The position numbers and the translations under genes were made by a program. Source: Dicyema japonicum (taxonomy: Eukaryota > Dicyemida > Rhombozoa > Dicyemidae). From it: a DNA stretch of 64,000 nt. The stretch covers positions 1,502,360 through 1,566,359 of the forward strand of contig RDEW01000001.1 in the NCBI GenBank assembly GCA_011109175.1. Reading direction: 5' to 3'. Below are positions 12,424 through 25,027 of the stretch, in pieces (the first letter of the stretch is position 1; every line of letters starts with the position of its first letter). The notes below the pieces were generated by a model. The model saw nothing but the letters and a program-made list of their open reading frames with translations. It had not been told where the DNA came from and made no database searches.

Positions 12424-12685
12424 TTATTATTTATTTACCCCGGATACACCGAGAAAGAAGTTAAAGTAAACAACTAATTAAGAGTCCATTAAATGCAGTT
12501 GTGGAAACCCCTTCAGTGGAGTGGGGGAGAGCAAATGATCTTTTTTTGTGCCGGCCTGGAACTGGGCGCCACCTGGACAAGTGGATCACATGACGCCACT
12601 CTAATTGGAAGAGACAGGAGGAACAGACAAGCAAGCAGAAAACCTCAGCCAATTAACCACGGAGCACCACATGGCGCCACGTAGC
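12424..12685 (-). repeat. SINE-2 copy, internally deleted
   Basis: It has the TAAATAAA tail with CGGTGTATCCGGGG (minus strand) at 12424-12460 and the core and head to 12685. It lacks about 60 bp that the 39-kb copy carries between tail and core. Confidence 0.85.
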
Positions 12686-13155
12686 TAATAATCTATTTAA
12701 ATGACCTCTTTTTTTGTTCTCCTGTTTTGTTAAATAAAATCTAATATTACAAAAATTTTTTTAAATACAAAAAATGTATACAAATCGATCGCCAGAAAAT
12801 TGATATATAAAAAATAGCTCACGAGCGAAAAAGGTTAGCCACCCTGCCATAATTTATTTAAAAAAACGATGCACTTTCCGACGAGCCACATCAGCAATCG
12901 CTCCCCTCAGACAGAACAAAATAAGATTAGGAACAAAGGAAAGGAAGAGGAACTCTAGACCTAGCAGTCAATGAGAAATATCGAACCCAAGACAATTTAT
13001 TTATTTTATAAACCCCGAAATCATGAGAATTAGGATAAAAGTTATCGTCTAATCAAGTGATCCATGTGTCCATACAAGTTTTGAAGCGCTGGATTAATCT
13101 TCACAGCGGGGAAGCTTTCTTCTCATATCTCGGGCAGGCATGCATATATAGCTTG
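12686..13155. other. No supported gene; retroelement-tail remnant
   Basis: A TTTATTTATTTTATAAACCCC tail-like sequence at about 12998 is followed by AAGTGATCCATGTGTCC, resembling LINE tails near 53.5 and 30.4 kb. The missing 5' exons of the cadherin-like gene would be expected here but are not visible. Confidence 0.4.
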
Positions 13156-14613
13156 ATGTCGACTAATCCAGGACCAACCTATAAGACTTCTTGTCCACGT
13201 GGATAGAATAACCAAGAAATCTTTATCTCGCAGGACTTTGATGGTGGAAATGCGGAAACAGTACAGGACGGGTCCCTCAATCGACCTGATGGGCTCAGCT
13301 GACGTCATAAATGTTCCCGAAAATCAAATCGACGTGAAAATAATGACTTTCCGCGTTTTTTACAAGCATTTCAAAAGAAAACACGTGGATTGATTCTCTC
13401 CGTCATCCCTGGTGGTAGTTCAGCGGGAACTTTCTAACATTTTTCGAGTGAAAACTACGACAAGCTTTGACCGTGAAAAAACGGAATTTGCCGAAGTTCA
13501 AATAATTTGCTTTGATGACGGATTTCCGTCGCGGAAAGTGTCGCGGAACTTGATGGTTACGGATTCTTTCTTAGTTTTTTAGTTAATGATCGAGGATGTC
13601 AACGACAACCCCCGTTTTTCTTGAATCCGCAGAAGAATCGACTCGAGATTTTTGAAAACCAAAAAATGGGGACCTTAGTTGGAAAGATTGAAATCGAGGA
13701 CTTAGATGTACGCAAGGAATGGATCTGCAAGGTCGAGGACACATCTTTTCTGATCGACTCGAAAACTTGTGAGCTATACTCCAAGAAGGTCTTCGATTAT
13801 GAGGAGATTAAGCAAGTCATGGTCACGGTGGAACTGTTGGATTCTTCATGTGCCCTCCCTTCCCCGGTCTCGGGAGTTCTCCGTGGTTATCAAAGACCTC
13901 AACGACAATCGTCCCAACTTTGTCTTCAAATCTTGTTCAATTTACGTTCCTTTGAGAAATCGCGGAAACTTCGCGGTGGGTTCAATCCTCGCCGTCGACA
14001 AAGATTCGGGGAATAACGGAAAAGTGGAGTATTCTCTGAGTGGAACAAACTGGAAAACAGACGAAGCCGACATTTCCGTGAACTGGAATAACAGAGACAT
14101 TTGTCTAACGAATCACGACAACGAAAAGGGGAGAGTCGTCTACTTTACAGCTCATGTGGCTGACGGGGAGTTCCTCCTTTGCGGAACAGCATGTTCTGTG
14201 CGTTGTATCTCCTCGAATTAAAGGATGAATTTTTCTTCGATTACGGAATTCCGTCGAAATACGTTGAAATATTGAAAAACGAGACATTTCTGCTGAGAAA
14301 CTCAAATAGAAAACAGCCACACGTGGACTTAATCTACGAAATGACTGGAGGGGATGACTGGCTGGATATTGACGACAAATCAGGGGACATTTTCCTGACA
14401 AAGGACGTTGAGAATCACTCAGTGCATCAAAAAGTGACCCTTAAAGCGAGATCAAAGCAAAGTTACGCTTATAACCGATCGATGGACCTGATCTTCTACA
14501 CACTAGGAAATGAAGGCCCACGTGATTGGAATTATGGGGGGAAGACCAGTTTTTCATTGATGGGAGGAGTCGCTGGTCTTCTTATTTTACTTGTGATCTC
14601 CATCTTCTACTGA
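13156..14613 (+). pseudogene. Cadherin-repeat transmembrane protein, frame-broken
   Basis: Remains of at least three extracellular cadherin repeats followed by a membrane helix. Visible are VPENQ, FDREK, the calcium motif DVNDNP, IFENQKMGTLVG with IEDLD, FDYEE, DLNDNRPNF, VDKDSGNNG, and near the end GGVAGLLILLVISIF as the membrane segment. A 27-nt GT...AG intron fits before the first DVNDN. The frame is broken by an in-frame TGA near 13394, one missing base in a T run after DNPRF (about 13618), one shift near 13855, and one missing G near 14167. The 5' repeats and signal peptide are absent. Clean neighbouring genes favour decay, though assembly error cannot be excluded. Confidence 0.75.
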
Positions 14614-16219
14614 GGCACCGAAGAAAAACTCAGAAGGTATGATTTCTATCCACGTGTAGAAGACTGAGGGCCGACCAACTCCAATCAAAGTCGAGGACCA
14701 CTCAATAAGGGAAGGAGTAGCTAGATCTCCTCAGGGAAGGTTTACCTTCAAGGATGCGGATAGACTGAGGCTTGGAGAGTCTGTAATAATTTGATTCGTG
14801 TAACCTTGATGAGCTTATCTTCTCTCATTTTATGGTAGTCACGTGGTTTCTAGAAACAATTTGGAAGTATTCTTGTGTCGTTATCCAGCTGATGCGCCAA
14901 GACTGCATTTTCTGTGCAAGGAAATGCGGTCAATGAGCCGGATCCTTACTCTTTGATCTTTTTTCCTCTTTGCGATAAGCGATCTGATACTACTCGACAG
15001 AATCAGTGATCTGCTCTTATGAGTTTCGATGTTCCACGACGACTGGCTCAGAGATGAATTGTCCACCGAGAAATTCATATTTTTTTCTTTAGCGTCCCAG
15101 GTTCTCCGAACCAGAGCCTGGGTTAGTTGCAGTCATTGAAAGGTTGGAAGGAGAAGGTCTATCACACAGGTGGCGTTCCAGAGTAGGTATCTACCACTTT
15201 CCAATTGGAAGAGAGTTGTTCCACCAGGCTTTTTGTTGGCTGGATTTGAGAGTCATGTTAAGACATTCTCCAAGAGATTCACATCACGAGTTAACCATCT
15301 AGGACCAGTTGGCAGATAACCAATAAATATATGATTTATATAAAAATTTGTCATTTGAATAATGGCCCTGTAGTCAGTTGGGCACAGTAGTATTTAAACG
15401 TACACTGTGTGTTGCTATCATAAAGGGAAGGTATGATAGTGTTAACTTCAATTAATTCGAGCTGATTGATTGCACGGCTAAATTTTACTAAATATTAGTT
15501 GATGATTTTTTTAAAAACTTTGCATCAGTAGTCTTCCATGGAAAAGCTAGGTGGAATCCGGTAATATAACCACCCGATTAGTTGGTTTAACTACTTTTTG
15601 ATGTCTTGGCGGCTAACATAATTGTAACAGTTAAGAAGTAGATATCCGACAGGTGCAGAATTCGTAGACGGACCGAATAAGAGAGGATGTATTCTGGTCG
15701 ATGTTCCCCTTTTCAGGTAACATAATAATTTAGAATGTCGATATTAGAAACCGCCTTAAGGAGTGCTATTCATCATGTCCTTTTTTTAAAAAGTTGGCAT
15801 TCAATAAACCACACACCAAACTCTCCACTTGGGCTAGAGGGCACAGATGGTTTAGCCAAGAAATAATTTGTGATCTCCGTAGATATATGTTCAGAGAGAC
15901 TGAGTGACAGTTCCTTGTTAATATGCGAGGTCTCTCCAATTTCGGTTTAACAATTGATGGTTTTCGTTATTCTTGGAATTGCTCCCATAAAACGAGGAGA
16001 GTCCCTTATCAGGAAGTATTCTCATAATAACAAGCTTGTGAAGTCGGATTGAATATACAATCTCCCATTTGACATTTTAATTGGCTTATAAACTACAATA
16101 CCACAAAAAATTTGGAAGCACACTTATCTCTTTAATTCTGAAGCCTGAGAGACCCTGCTTCATAACAGCCAATTTGGATTAATTTTCATCTTTCCTCGTA
16201 CCATCTTCTATAACCGGAT
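14614..16219. other. No supported gene
   Basis: Short frames only. No repeat family, tRNA or domain is recognised. Confidence 0.4.
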
Positions 16220-17420
16220 TTCAGATGGATTTCGTAGCGTACCACATAAGACAGTGGGGATAATAAAATTATTTTCTTGGAATAAGAAATTATTCATAAA
16301 GGCCTTCACACGAAGATAATGTCCAATCTTCTCACAAGTCTTGTAAGCTATTATTGTTCAATCTATGCAAGAGAACATCGGTGAGTTCATCGAAACAATC
16401 TGAACACCAGGAAAAGATGCGAAAAGTGCTGAGGGAGGCCGGGATCACCTGAATTTTCTCATTATAGCTATGACGGTGGTTTCTGATTAATAAATTTAAT
16501 AGTTGGTGGTGGAATGGTGATAAATACGTCGTTACTTTGAAATGTTTCTTTACCGAACGATGCGATCACTGTGTATCACAAGGATTTCGACGTGGATGGA
16601 GACATCCAGTCTGTCACCATCAAGTCAGAATTTCTTAGACATTACAGATACCAATTGAATGCGTTTATCCTTGGATGTCATCGGCGTATGGTAGGAGGAT
16701 CGTTTTCTGGGTAATTAGGATGTCACTGAGGTATGGGCTAAAAGTGATGGTGAGAGAACGGATCCCCGAGGAACCTTTGGGGAGGTAGCGGAATCGGGAC
16801 ATATGGGAATGAAAACATAGAGGTAGTCTGAAATCTCGTTCAAAATCTTCGATACAACTGACGAATAGCTCTGTAGGAGGAATCCTTGTTGTTTTTAAGT
16901 CCAGGGATAATTATCGATTTCTTTCATAATGAAGAATAAAACACGAGTTATTGAGAATTCATAAATGGCCTTGAGTCCACCAGGTACGAGGTGTTTCAAG
17001 TGGAGGATACATAGGCTATCAAGGCCTTTGGCAGGAGAGTTGCGCGAATTTTGGATCAAGTCATGGATTAGCGTTATGGGAACTTGGATCTTTTTGACCT
17101 TAATGAAACGTCAATCCCCACCACTAGCTCTATCAAAATACTGAGGATCATACTCGAACCTCTTATGACCTTCAGATAACATGCCAGCAACATAATGTCC
17201 TCCTCCCAGCGAAAACTAAATTTTGTAAAGAATGTTTCTACATTTGTAAGCGTACGAGTCTATCTCTTGAGCGGACTATTGTTCATCAACAGTTTAGACT
17301 TGTCTAGACACTGTCTGAGCAAGAAGATATTACTCACTTTCCTCTCTGACTGCTTTGGACAATCAACCTACTCTCGTTATCGATACCTGGCAAACGGCTT
17401 ATTTTATAGCTCGTTTTTCT
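16220..17420 (-). mobile_element. Degenerate LINE (group iii) RT region
   Basis: Minus-strand translation in several frames gives LHLKHLVPGGLKAI at about 16.97 kb, then RGSVLSPSLL-like and YADDI-like segments at about 16.75-16.67 kb, in the order of a jockey/ingi-type RT. It is full of stops. The boundaries are approximate. Confidence 0.6.
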
Positions 17421-17565
17421 TACCGACATAGTTTACCTATTAAGCTTACCGACAACCCATAACAAATTTCTACTTTTCATGGCGATGCCTCACGCCATCT
17501 TGATGTAATCACTGGGCCCTCCAAGAACATCTTAACAATATTTCAGTTCAAATTACTCCGTACTG

Positions 17566-17916
17566 ATGGGAGAGTCATTTTGTCAGTGCAAAGAGAGTTT
17601 GCCAATTATCCAGGAAATTTATCAGAACAACGATGAACTATGCTCCACTCAATCGCCACTTAAACACCCCACGACATGGTTTCCTAACCCCATCAAAATT
17701 CTTGGCCTCAATAAGCCTCTTGACGTATATCGGCTAACATTATCGGAATCGAATCTTCTTACTGCTGATTGGGGATTTTATTACACAAATCGCTTTCCTT
17801 CTAAGTGCCATCAGATGACAGTCGAGAAATGGCTGAGGATGGTCAGGGGACTTTGCTATCTTGAAGAAGTCCCTGTGGCGTTCCGTAAGGAATTCCATAA
17901 TTGGGGGGACGTTTAG
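17566..17916 (+). CDS. Hypothetical protein
   Basis: A 116-residue uninterrupted frame from an ATG (MGESFCQCKE start) ending LEEVPVAFRKEFHNWGDV. It is balanced in composition and rich in Trp and aromatics, with no signal peptide or membrane helix. No family is recognised. It follows LINE debris, so it may be part of a mobile element. Confidence 0.35.
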   Translation: MGESFCQCKESLPIIQEIYQNNDELCSTQSPLKHPTTWFPNPIKILGLNKPLDVYRLTLSESNLLTADWGFYYTNRFPSKCHQMTVEKWLRMVRGLCYLEEVPVAFRKEFHNWGDV

Positions 17917-18083
17917 TGTTCTCCGTAGTAACGAAGAAGTGATAACGGGGCGAACCCAATACAAATTTCAACAGAGATCAATATTCTATCAATTAATAAT
18001 TTTGATAATAACAAAAAGCGATAAAAACTAATTTTAATAATTATTTTTAAATTATAATAATTTCATCATAAAGAATTGACGTG

Positions 18084-18420
18084 ATGGATTGCTCAATGTT
18101 AAATATGAGTCAACTCATGTCTATGGGAGTTTCCGAAGAGTATGCATCCCTAGTCTACTTCCTCTATCTTTTCATCAGGAGAGGTTAATATACTACTCAC
18201 CTATTCAGAATGCGACATCATCAATTATACGCTAACAGGTTCAAAAATCCACATATACGCCAAATTCGGAGACAAGGAGTACGCCTTCACTCCGATCTGG
18301 GCATACTCAAAGCTCCCTTTTGAAGAACTAGAAAAACTGCTCGTATCTGAAACGCAGTATATCCACGTGGGTCATAATTTAGGACTATTTTGGCCGTCAT
18401 GGATTCAAATGCCGATATAA
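18084..18420 (+). CDS. Small two-exon protein of unknown function
   Basis: Two frames join cleanly when a 25-nt GT...AG intron (18184-18208) is removed, giving a 103-residue protein from MDCSMLNMSQ to SWIQMPI. The intron length matches the verified genes in the window, which argues that this is real. There is a short hydrophobic stretch (ASLVYFLYLFIRR), then a strand-rich segment (SKIHIYAKFG) and an acidic helix (PFEELEKLLVS). I do not recognise the family. Its stop is about 100 bp from the convergent exportin-6 stop. Confidence 0.55.
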
Positions 18421-18523
18421 TTTTTTATAAAATTAGCAATAATTTCAGACCGGCGAACCATCCAGACAATAAATTTTTTTTAATTTAAGTTTTTAAAAAA
18501 TAATTTTCATATCAAAAATAATG

Positions 18524-21500
18524 TCATCCCACAAGATCGTCATACAAACGTACATCGGACATGAGAGCACTGACATTTTCAATGAACTGAGAGTACTCCT
18601 GAAATAACACGTCTTCTTACATTCTTGGAGCTACTCCACGAAATTTCCAACATCGGATAGCTTAGCGCAGGCAAGTTGATGCCGGTGACATAGTGGGATA
18701 TCACTTGGTTGAATAACTTCCAGTCCGAGTCGGCGACATCAAAAAGAAGAGTCATTGCGTCCTCCCAGATCAAAGCAAAGTCTTCCGATCTCATCAGGGA
18801 CAGACAGTTCTCCACAATATTAGCAAATAAGAGATCCTTGAACTGGGAGTTAGTTAGGTAGAGTACACATAATAAAATTTTGTTTCTCTTTATAAAATTC
18901 TTTAAAAGCTTGAGATTTTTCTGTCCGAGTTCCAAGTCTGCCTCGAAGAAGGACGCCTCGTAAGCCTGTGTGCTGACCAACGTTACCTGTACAATCAGCA
19001 TGAATAGCTTTTGGCTGGACTCGCACGTGAACACATCTGGCTCGGACTTTGGTACGAAAAAGTTCCACTGATAGGTCAAAATGGACTCCAAAACGTCAAA
19101 TATAATCCTCAGTCCACTCACGGGGGATATTTGCTGAAATGCCAAAATCAAGCAACCTTAGAAAAGGAGAAGAATCTTTCATTGAGCAGAACATTGAGGA
19201 CATCTCCAACCAGGGGGTAGAATGAGGTATTAGTGCGTTGGAAAGCTACTGAAATGGATGTGAGGAGACTGTGTGAGAAATAAACGAGACCTGTCGAAAA
19301 TATTCGAATTATTTTTTAAATATTGGACAAAGGGGGAGTCGTGGAGAGATGAGAAGCAGTCACAGAATATCTGAGATTATAAACACGTGGACTTTGAATA
19401 TGTTTTTGACAATATCCACAGAAATCCCCGACCCAAACGACTGCATAATGCAAGTAATAAATTCAAAATACTCCGGACATAGGTTTCCTACCCGTTTATA
19501 AGCAAATAACCTTCTAAAAGCGAGTTTGAATTAAGCTGAGTGACCAGACTTGCTATGACGTCATTGAATGACGTCATACAAATTTCCCTGCTTTTGGCCG
19601 ACCCCTCATGTCCGAGGACTGATACGATTTTACCACCACATAACATGAACAGGGATTTGTCTAATGGGGAAATGAACAAAACTTAGATTGTGGTACAGAT
19701 TTTTGATAAACAGAGAATATTCCGAAATTCTCGAGTCCCATTGCTGTTCCCCCAGCGTGGGACACTCCACGGAAGTAGCAGAAAATTGGAGTAGGAGACA
19801 AAAAGTTCACTCTTGGTCTAAAATAAAATTATGATCCAACCCGATCGGGGATTACGACCGATCCAAACAGGGAATTTATTAAATTTAGATAAACGGGCAT
19901 CAAAGACAACTTTGGGAGGGGAGGACGGACCGTCTGCATAAAAGTCCTCATCAGAACAGCAGCTGAGTGAAGGACCGAGTCACTTTTCTATCATCAAAAT
20001 AGCATGGACCAACCAGAGTCTCAGAAAATGTTCTCATGGACACAGAAATCACAGCATTGATTATGTCCTTCGACTTCTCCAACCCATGAACTGCATGGTA
20101 CTCCTTCACCCACGTGGAAAACATTTGACAGGTCTCAAAAGCGTTAATCAGGCTGAAATAGGACAAATGCATACAGAATGTCCTGTGAGAGAGACTGGAG
20201 GACCGTGATCAGTTTGATGAGGCTGTGATTACTAAACAACCAACCAAGCCAGATGACTATTGGCGATATCAAAGTACTCCTCAAACGAAGACGCAAATAT
20301 TGGAACGAAGGACCCGGTTATTTTGAGAGAGATCGTCAGCTGGTCAACCAGTCGTTGGGGGACTGGAATATAAGTGACCACAATTACACGTGTTCTGGGA
20401 GTAAAGTTCTCCATAGAGTCTGTGGGAGAAGTCATTCTGTAAAATGGTTATGATAGCATACCAGGTAAGTTAGGACGTCACGTGGGTACAGAATAATTGC
20501 CCTGTTTAGGAGTGAGAGAAAGGCATGAAGGAGGTCGCACTGGGAGTGACTAAGTGACCAACCTCTTCGACACAGTCTTCGTAGACAGAGTTATTGACGA
20601 CATTGCAGGTACACAGTCGGTCGATGAGGTCGAAGATGAGTTTACAAACAATATTTTTGAGTTTTGAGTCGTTCTCTACAGTTTGGACACCCTTGATGAG
20701 CTCAAGGTACTTGTCCCAGAGATTGACGCATTCCAGGAGATGATCTTGCTTGTTCTTGGGTAACACAAATAAAATAAACGCAGAAAAACGTGAGACAGTA
20801 AAATACTTGAATCCAACTATTCTGGCCGTACAGGTCAAATTTAACCACGAATTTGTCGATAAAAATTTTGAAAAATTCCACAAATTTATCGAATAATCTA
20901 CGATTCAAGCAAATCCAGACAGGTTGTCGAACGGATCACTTCCACTGAAGACCCTCGAGTAGTTCTCCGTGAGCTTGGAAAGTGGTTTTTGAAGCTCACA
21001 CAGGCACTGTCCGATGGTTTGAACAGTGATCGAGTCATTTTTAACGATTCCGAGTTTGTCGCGGATTATGAGGTTCAGAATCCCGAGACTTAGCCCGGAG
21101 AGTTCGTTCCCCCGCAGAAAGCCGACTAAACGTGAGTTGTGGTAATATCAACATTTGAAATCACGTTTGTCCCCAATTCCAACATAGTTGAACAGAACGG
21201 TGAGGAAGTTGACATCCAAGGACTCTGTCTTGGAGAAGGGGATCACATTCCCGACAAATTTTAATAGATTACAAGCCACGGTGTGACAGAACGTGTTATC
21301 CACCATCTCCCGACTGGTTTCGACTAAAGTGAATATAAGTTCCTCACAGAAATCACTGAAAAAAACCGGGGATTCTTTCTGGTCAGTGTTAAGGGAGTAG
21401 AAAAATCCGAGAATTCCTAAAAATGGTGAAAACGTCTTACCGAAGGTAGTGATAAGCATCTGTGAGATCTGAGTCCTCATCCCTTCTTCCAACTCACGGA

Positions 21501-22034
21501 AATCTTCGTCTGAGGACTCCCTTCGGATTTGTGAAATGTTGGGAGACACTGAGCAGCATTTGTGAGCCAATCAGCACAGTTTTAAAACTGGAGAGTACCT
21601 ACAACGGTTAAACACGAGGAATGACTTGGAGGATCTTGTTGGTCATGTGGATGGGAGAGGTTGAGAGGTTGTACTTGGAAGTGAGGACAATCAGGTCGGC
21701 CAGCTTAGCCCCAACAACAGAATTTGAGCTAGAAATGGCAATTGGCCACAAAAATGAATTAATTTCGTTAATAAATTCAGAATTGACCGAAAAAAGACAT
21801 TTCCGTTTAATGTGGCGCTCGAGCATAGAAATAGCCGAGACGTAGACAAAGTCCACGTGGGTCTCCCTTAAAATTTGTAGACATAGTTTTCCGCAGTATT
21901 CTTCGACTTCGAATGATCTGAGTCCGTCATCTAAATTGGTGTAAACACGTCAAACTGAGTTGGGCAGCTTTGCAGGAGGGGACGGCTGGGTCGTACAGTT
22001 GGTGAAATATTGTGACCAATAAAGACGAATCCAT
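18524..22034 (-). CDS. XPO6: Exportin-6
   Basis: Importin-beta-family receptor that exports profilin-actin from the nucleus with RanGTP. The minus strand encodes a HEAT-repeat protein of about 1,030 residues, close to the roughly 1,100 usual for XPO6. Matching blocks in order include VDFVYVSAISMLERHIKRK (about residue 60), a TSEEL-like block at 21.5 kb, DKFVEFFKIF and LLECVNLWDKYLE (20.9-20.7 kb), WVKEYHAVHG (20.1 kb), FLLLPWSVP (19.75 kb), KSREICMTSF (19.6 kb), and the C-terminal QFIENVSALMSDVRLYDDL. Resolved introns are tiny: 25 nt after the first 29 codons, 25 nt at about 20.75 kb, and 22 nt at 18599-18620. I did not resolve every exon. The start ATG at 22034 opens MDSSLLVTIF. Confidence 0.88.
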
Positions 22035-24604
22035 AAATAAATAATCTTAGTGAATGAGTCGAAAGATAATAATAATTAAAACTGAATTTTAAATTTAAAT
22101 TTACTTTTCAAATATATTTATTTTATAAATATTTATTATGTAAATGAAAAACAAAAAATTAAAGTTATGGGACCACAGCTCTGACTGAATGGCTGTACAC
22201 CTTCTAGCGGAGGGAAATACTCTCGATAGCCAGTAGCGTTGCGTGGGAAAATGTCCGAGGATCCAGAGGTTTCCATGGTATTTTAATTTTTAAATATTCT
22301 TTAGAAAAGTCAATTTTGAGAATTTTCCTAAATAATCTGATAATTCGGGAATTTTGTTATTTTTCTTCTATTTTTTGGAAATATTTATTCTGACCTAATA
22401 AGGCTATATTTAACTAATTTTTTACATAATCATGGGTCAAGGTCCCTGAAGATGAATTCATCGTAACTCCAACAAACTTGTTTAACTGACATGTGATTAT
22501 TGACTGATTTGTGTGAGGAAAGAAGGAATAAAGTTGGCAGTAAACTCCCGCATCAGGAGAAGATCATCATCCTGATTTTACTATGACGTCATAGTCATTT
22601 TATAACGTCAAAAATCCTTCATTATGTTGCTAATTCGGGTTAACATTAAAAAAGCTCGATTTTGTCATAGGTCCCAATTATTTATCTCTGACGGCATAAC
22701 TGACGCGATAGAGATCAGCTGAAAGAATCATATAACTTGGTGGACGTCAAGTCTTCTGGCTGTGGCCAGAGCCAGGTTTTGAGGAAAGATAAAGTTCTGT
22801 TCGATATTCCGAGCATTTACGCTAACAAAATTATTGTCGTCATGGTAACACGTCTTCCAAATAAACTCACATTGCGAGGGATTTGTTTCTGCTTCAATCG
22901 GACTTCGGGAACTGTCTGTGATTATCGTGAGTATATTTATTTTTGGACGAAAAGAAGAGAGATGATTGAGTCGAATAGGAGGGTGTGGGAGAGATGTCAA
23001 TCAACTCCCAATTTTCAACTACTATGATGCGGTAGATACTCTTGAAGTTACGAAGATATTACATGTGTTTAACATCCTCAATATTCCCCTGGAGACTCAA
23101 AGATTCGGTCACTGGGAGTTGTTTGATTATTGGAAGTACCCCTCTTCGGCGTATTCACCCCTCTAAGACTACTGTTATATATATCTGTTAGTGACCATAA
23201 GAGTAAATGACCTTGATTCATATTAACAATCATTCTATACGTATAGCTTCAGACAGATGATCCCTTGAGTTCTTTAATTTGGCTTGGCGAGATCCGAGCC
23301 CTGATAAGTGTTCTTTATGAGTATAATATCACTTGTTGTGGATACCGAAGTTTTTGCAGACCTCCTGAATCATCTCCGTTGTCCTTCGACAACTTCTGCC
23401 ACATCTGACTTGTAAAAATAATAAGAAGGTTGGTAACGAGTCCCAATCTCTTCTACCTATAATTTTGAAGGATCTCAAAGGGTAGAATCTAGATGGGATA
23501 TTCTGTGTGGGCAAAAAGGGATAATTATTTACATTATTTTATCAACCTCAAGACCGCAAAAAGACTAAACGAGATTCAAACCGGGTCACTTCATTTGTTC
23601 AGAACGAAAGGTTTCCGATGTTTCCTGAGTCTAATCTGATCGCAAGAAGGGGATAAGGGCTCTCACCCATCATGAAACCAAATAGATATTCCGTCCAATA
23701 GAGGTACGGCGACACTTCAGCCTCCATACCGACTAATCACTTGGATAACTAATTAACTTTAAACTCCAAGAATTCCTTGGAGTATTATCGGGATTTCTCT
23801 ACAAAATGAATTTATTTTTTGTTTTATTATTATTTAATATTGATATTCTGGGCCAATTGGACTAAATTTTCCCAGTATTCTTATATTTTTGATGATAGAA
23901 TGAACATAACTGAGAGAGAACGGAAGCGAAGATTTTGTCCACTAGGCGCACCTCTGTTGTGGTCTCCACATAAAGTTACGTTCCTATCTGAACAGAATCG
24001 GAAAACTGTCCTCACCACCTTGCCCATCGTGTCTTCTTGAGTTCCACACAGCACCAAATACACATGCTGAATCTATGGAGCGTCCAATCTTGGCTGTGAC
24101 GTTTCCACAGGGACCGGGGGTGAAAATATAAACTGAGAGAGACGGATACCCTCGAGACATATTCTAAGGATCTTTTCGTTTCCAATGAAATTATTTTTAC
24201 TTTCATAAAATCAGATTGACGTTTTCGTCTAAAAAAGATAAAAGCCTTGATACCTTCATCCGATCGATACTTGTTTTGTCCTAATTTCTTCCCCGTCTCC
24301 TCATCCATGTTCACGAGAAGAAGAAAGGAAACGGCTTTCATCAATCATCAAGTTGAGTAGAAACTCCGTGCAATACAAGTACGTCATCTCCTACCTTCAA
24401 CCGATTGAACTCTCATTCGAATCTTCTAGAAACGTTGACTCAGAATATCGAACGGTCTCCTGCTAAACCAAAACACCAGAGACTAATAGTTTTTCAAGAA
24501 GTTCCCAACGGGGGGTACTGGAGGTAACACTCACATTACCATCATAAGTTAAAATAATGAAAATGACTATTATGCAGTAACTAACTTCTCTGTCGTAGAT
24601 CTAT
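22035..24604. other. No supported gene
   Basis: AT-rich to 22.5 kb, then unassigned sequence. Overlapping frames on both strands at 22.73-23.17 kb and 23.88-24.34 kb show no recognisable domain, and I could not join them with short introns into a convincing model. Confidence 0.35.
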
Positions 24605-24633
24605 CCTTTTATTTACCCCCTGTCCTTCGAGTA
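24605..24633 (-). repeat. Dispersed retroelement tail
   Basis: TTTATTTACCCCCTGTCCTT; same motif as at 391 and 57005. Confidence 0.5.
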
Positions 24634-24839
24634 GGTGCTTAACAAAGACAGAGGGTGATCTGATGCGGGGGGTATGGAAGATGGGCCATTCTAGTAATTT
24701 TCGGCAACGACTTGTCAAAAATCAGAGATCTTGAAAATTCAGAAGTGAGCCAACAGAAGAACCTGCTAAAGATTACAAGTTCGGCCTTTTCTTAATTTAG
24801 CAGTAATATAGCCGGGAGTCATATTTGCCAGACGAATGT

Positions 24840-25027
24840 GATAATGTGATACCTCATGGGGAACCTTAAGTGGTGGACAAAATCCATTAGGTTCGAATCC
24901 CTCTACTGCCCATCCTGATCGAAGGTTCCACGAATCTACGATGACGAGTGGCACCGTCATCAATATTACCTCACCGCGGAATGTCTGAGGGGACTTATGC
25001 AACCAAAAGAAAAAAGTTAAGAGCATG
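24840..25027 (+). repeat. SINE-1 copy
   Basis: B box AGGTTCGAATCC at 24889-24900, then GAAGGTTCCACG, GACGAGTGGCACCGTCATCA and AAAAAAGTTAAGAGCA, in the same order as the 36.7-kb copy. The 3' end lacks AATAAAGTG. Confidence 0.8.

Noticed and set aside
12461-12684. ORFs on both strands at 12.5 kb and similar ones at 39.3-39.65 kb
   Set aside because: They lie within SINE-2 copies and repeat because the SINE repeats.
17195-17431. 78-codon plus-strand ORF
   Set aside because: It opposes the minus-strand LINE debris at 16.2-17.4 kb and has no features of its own.
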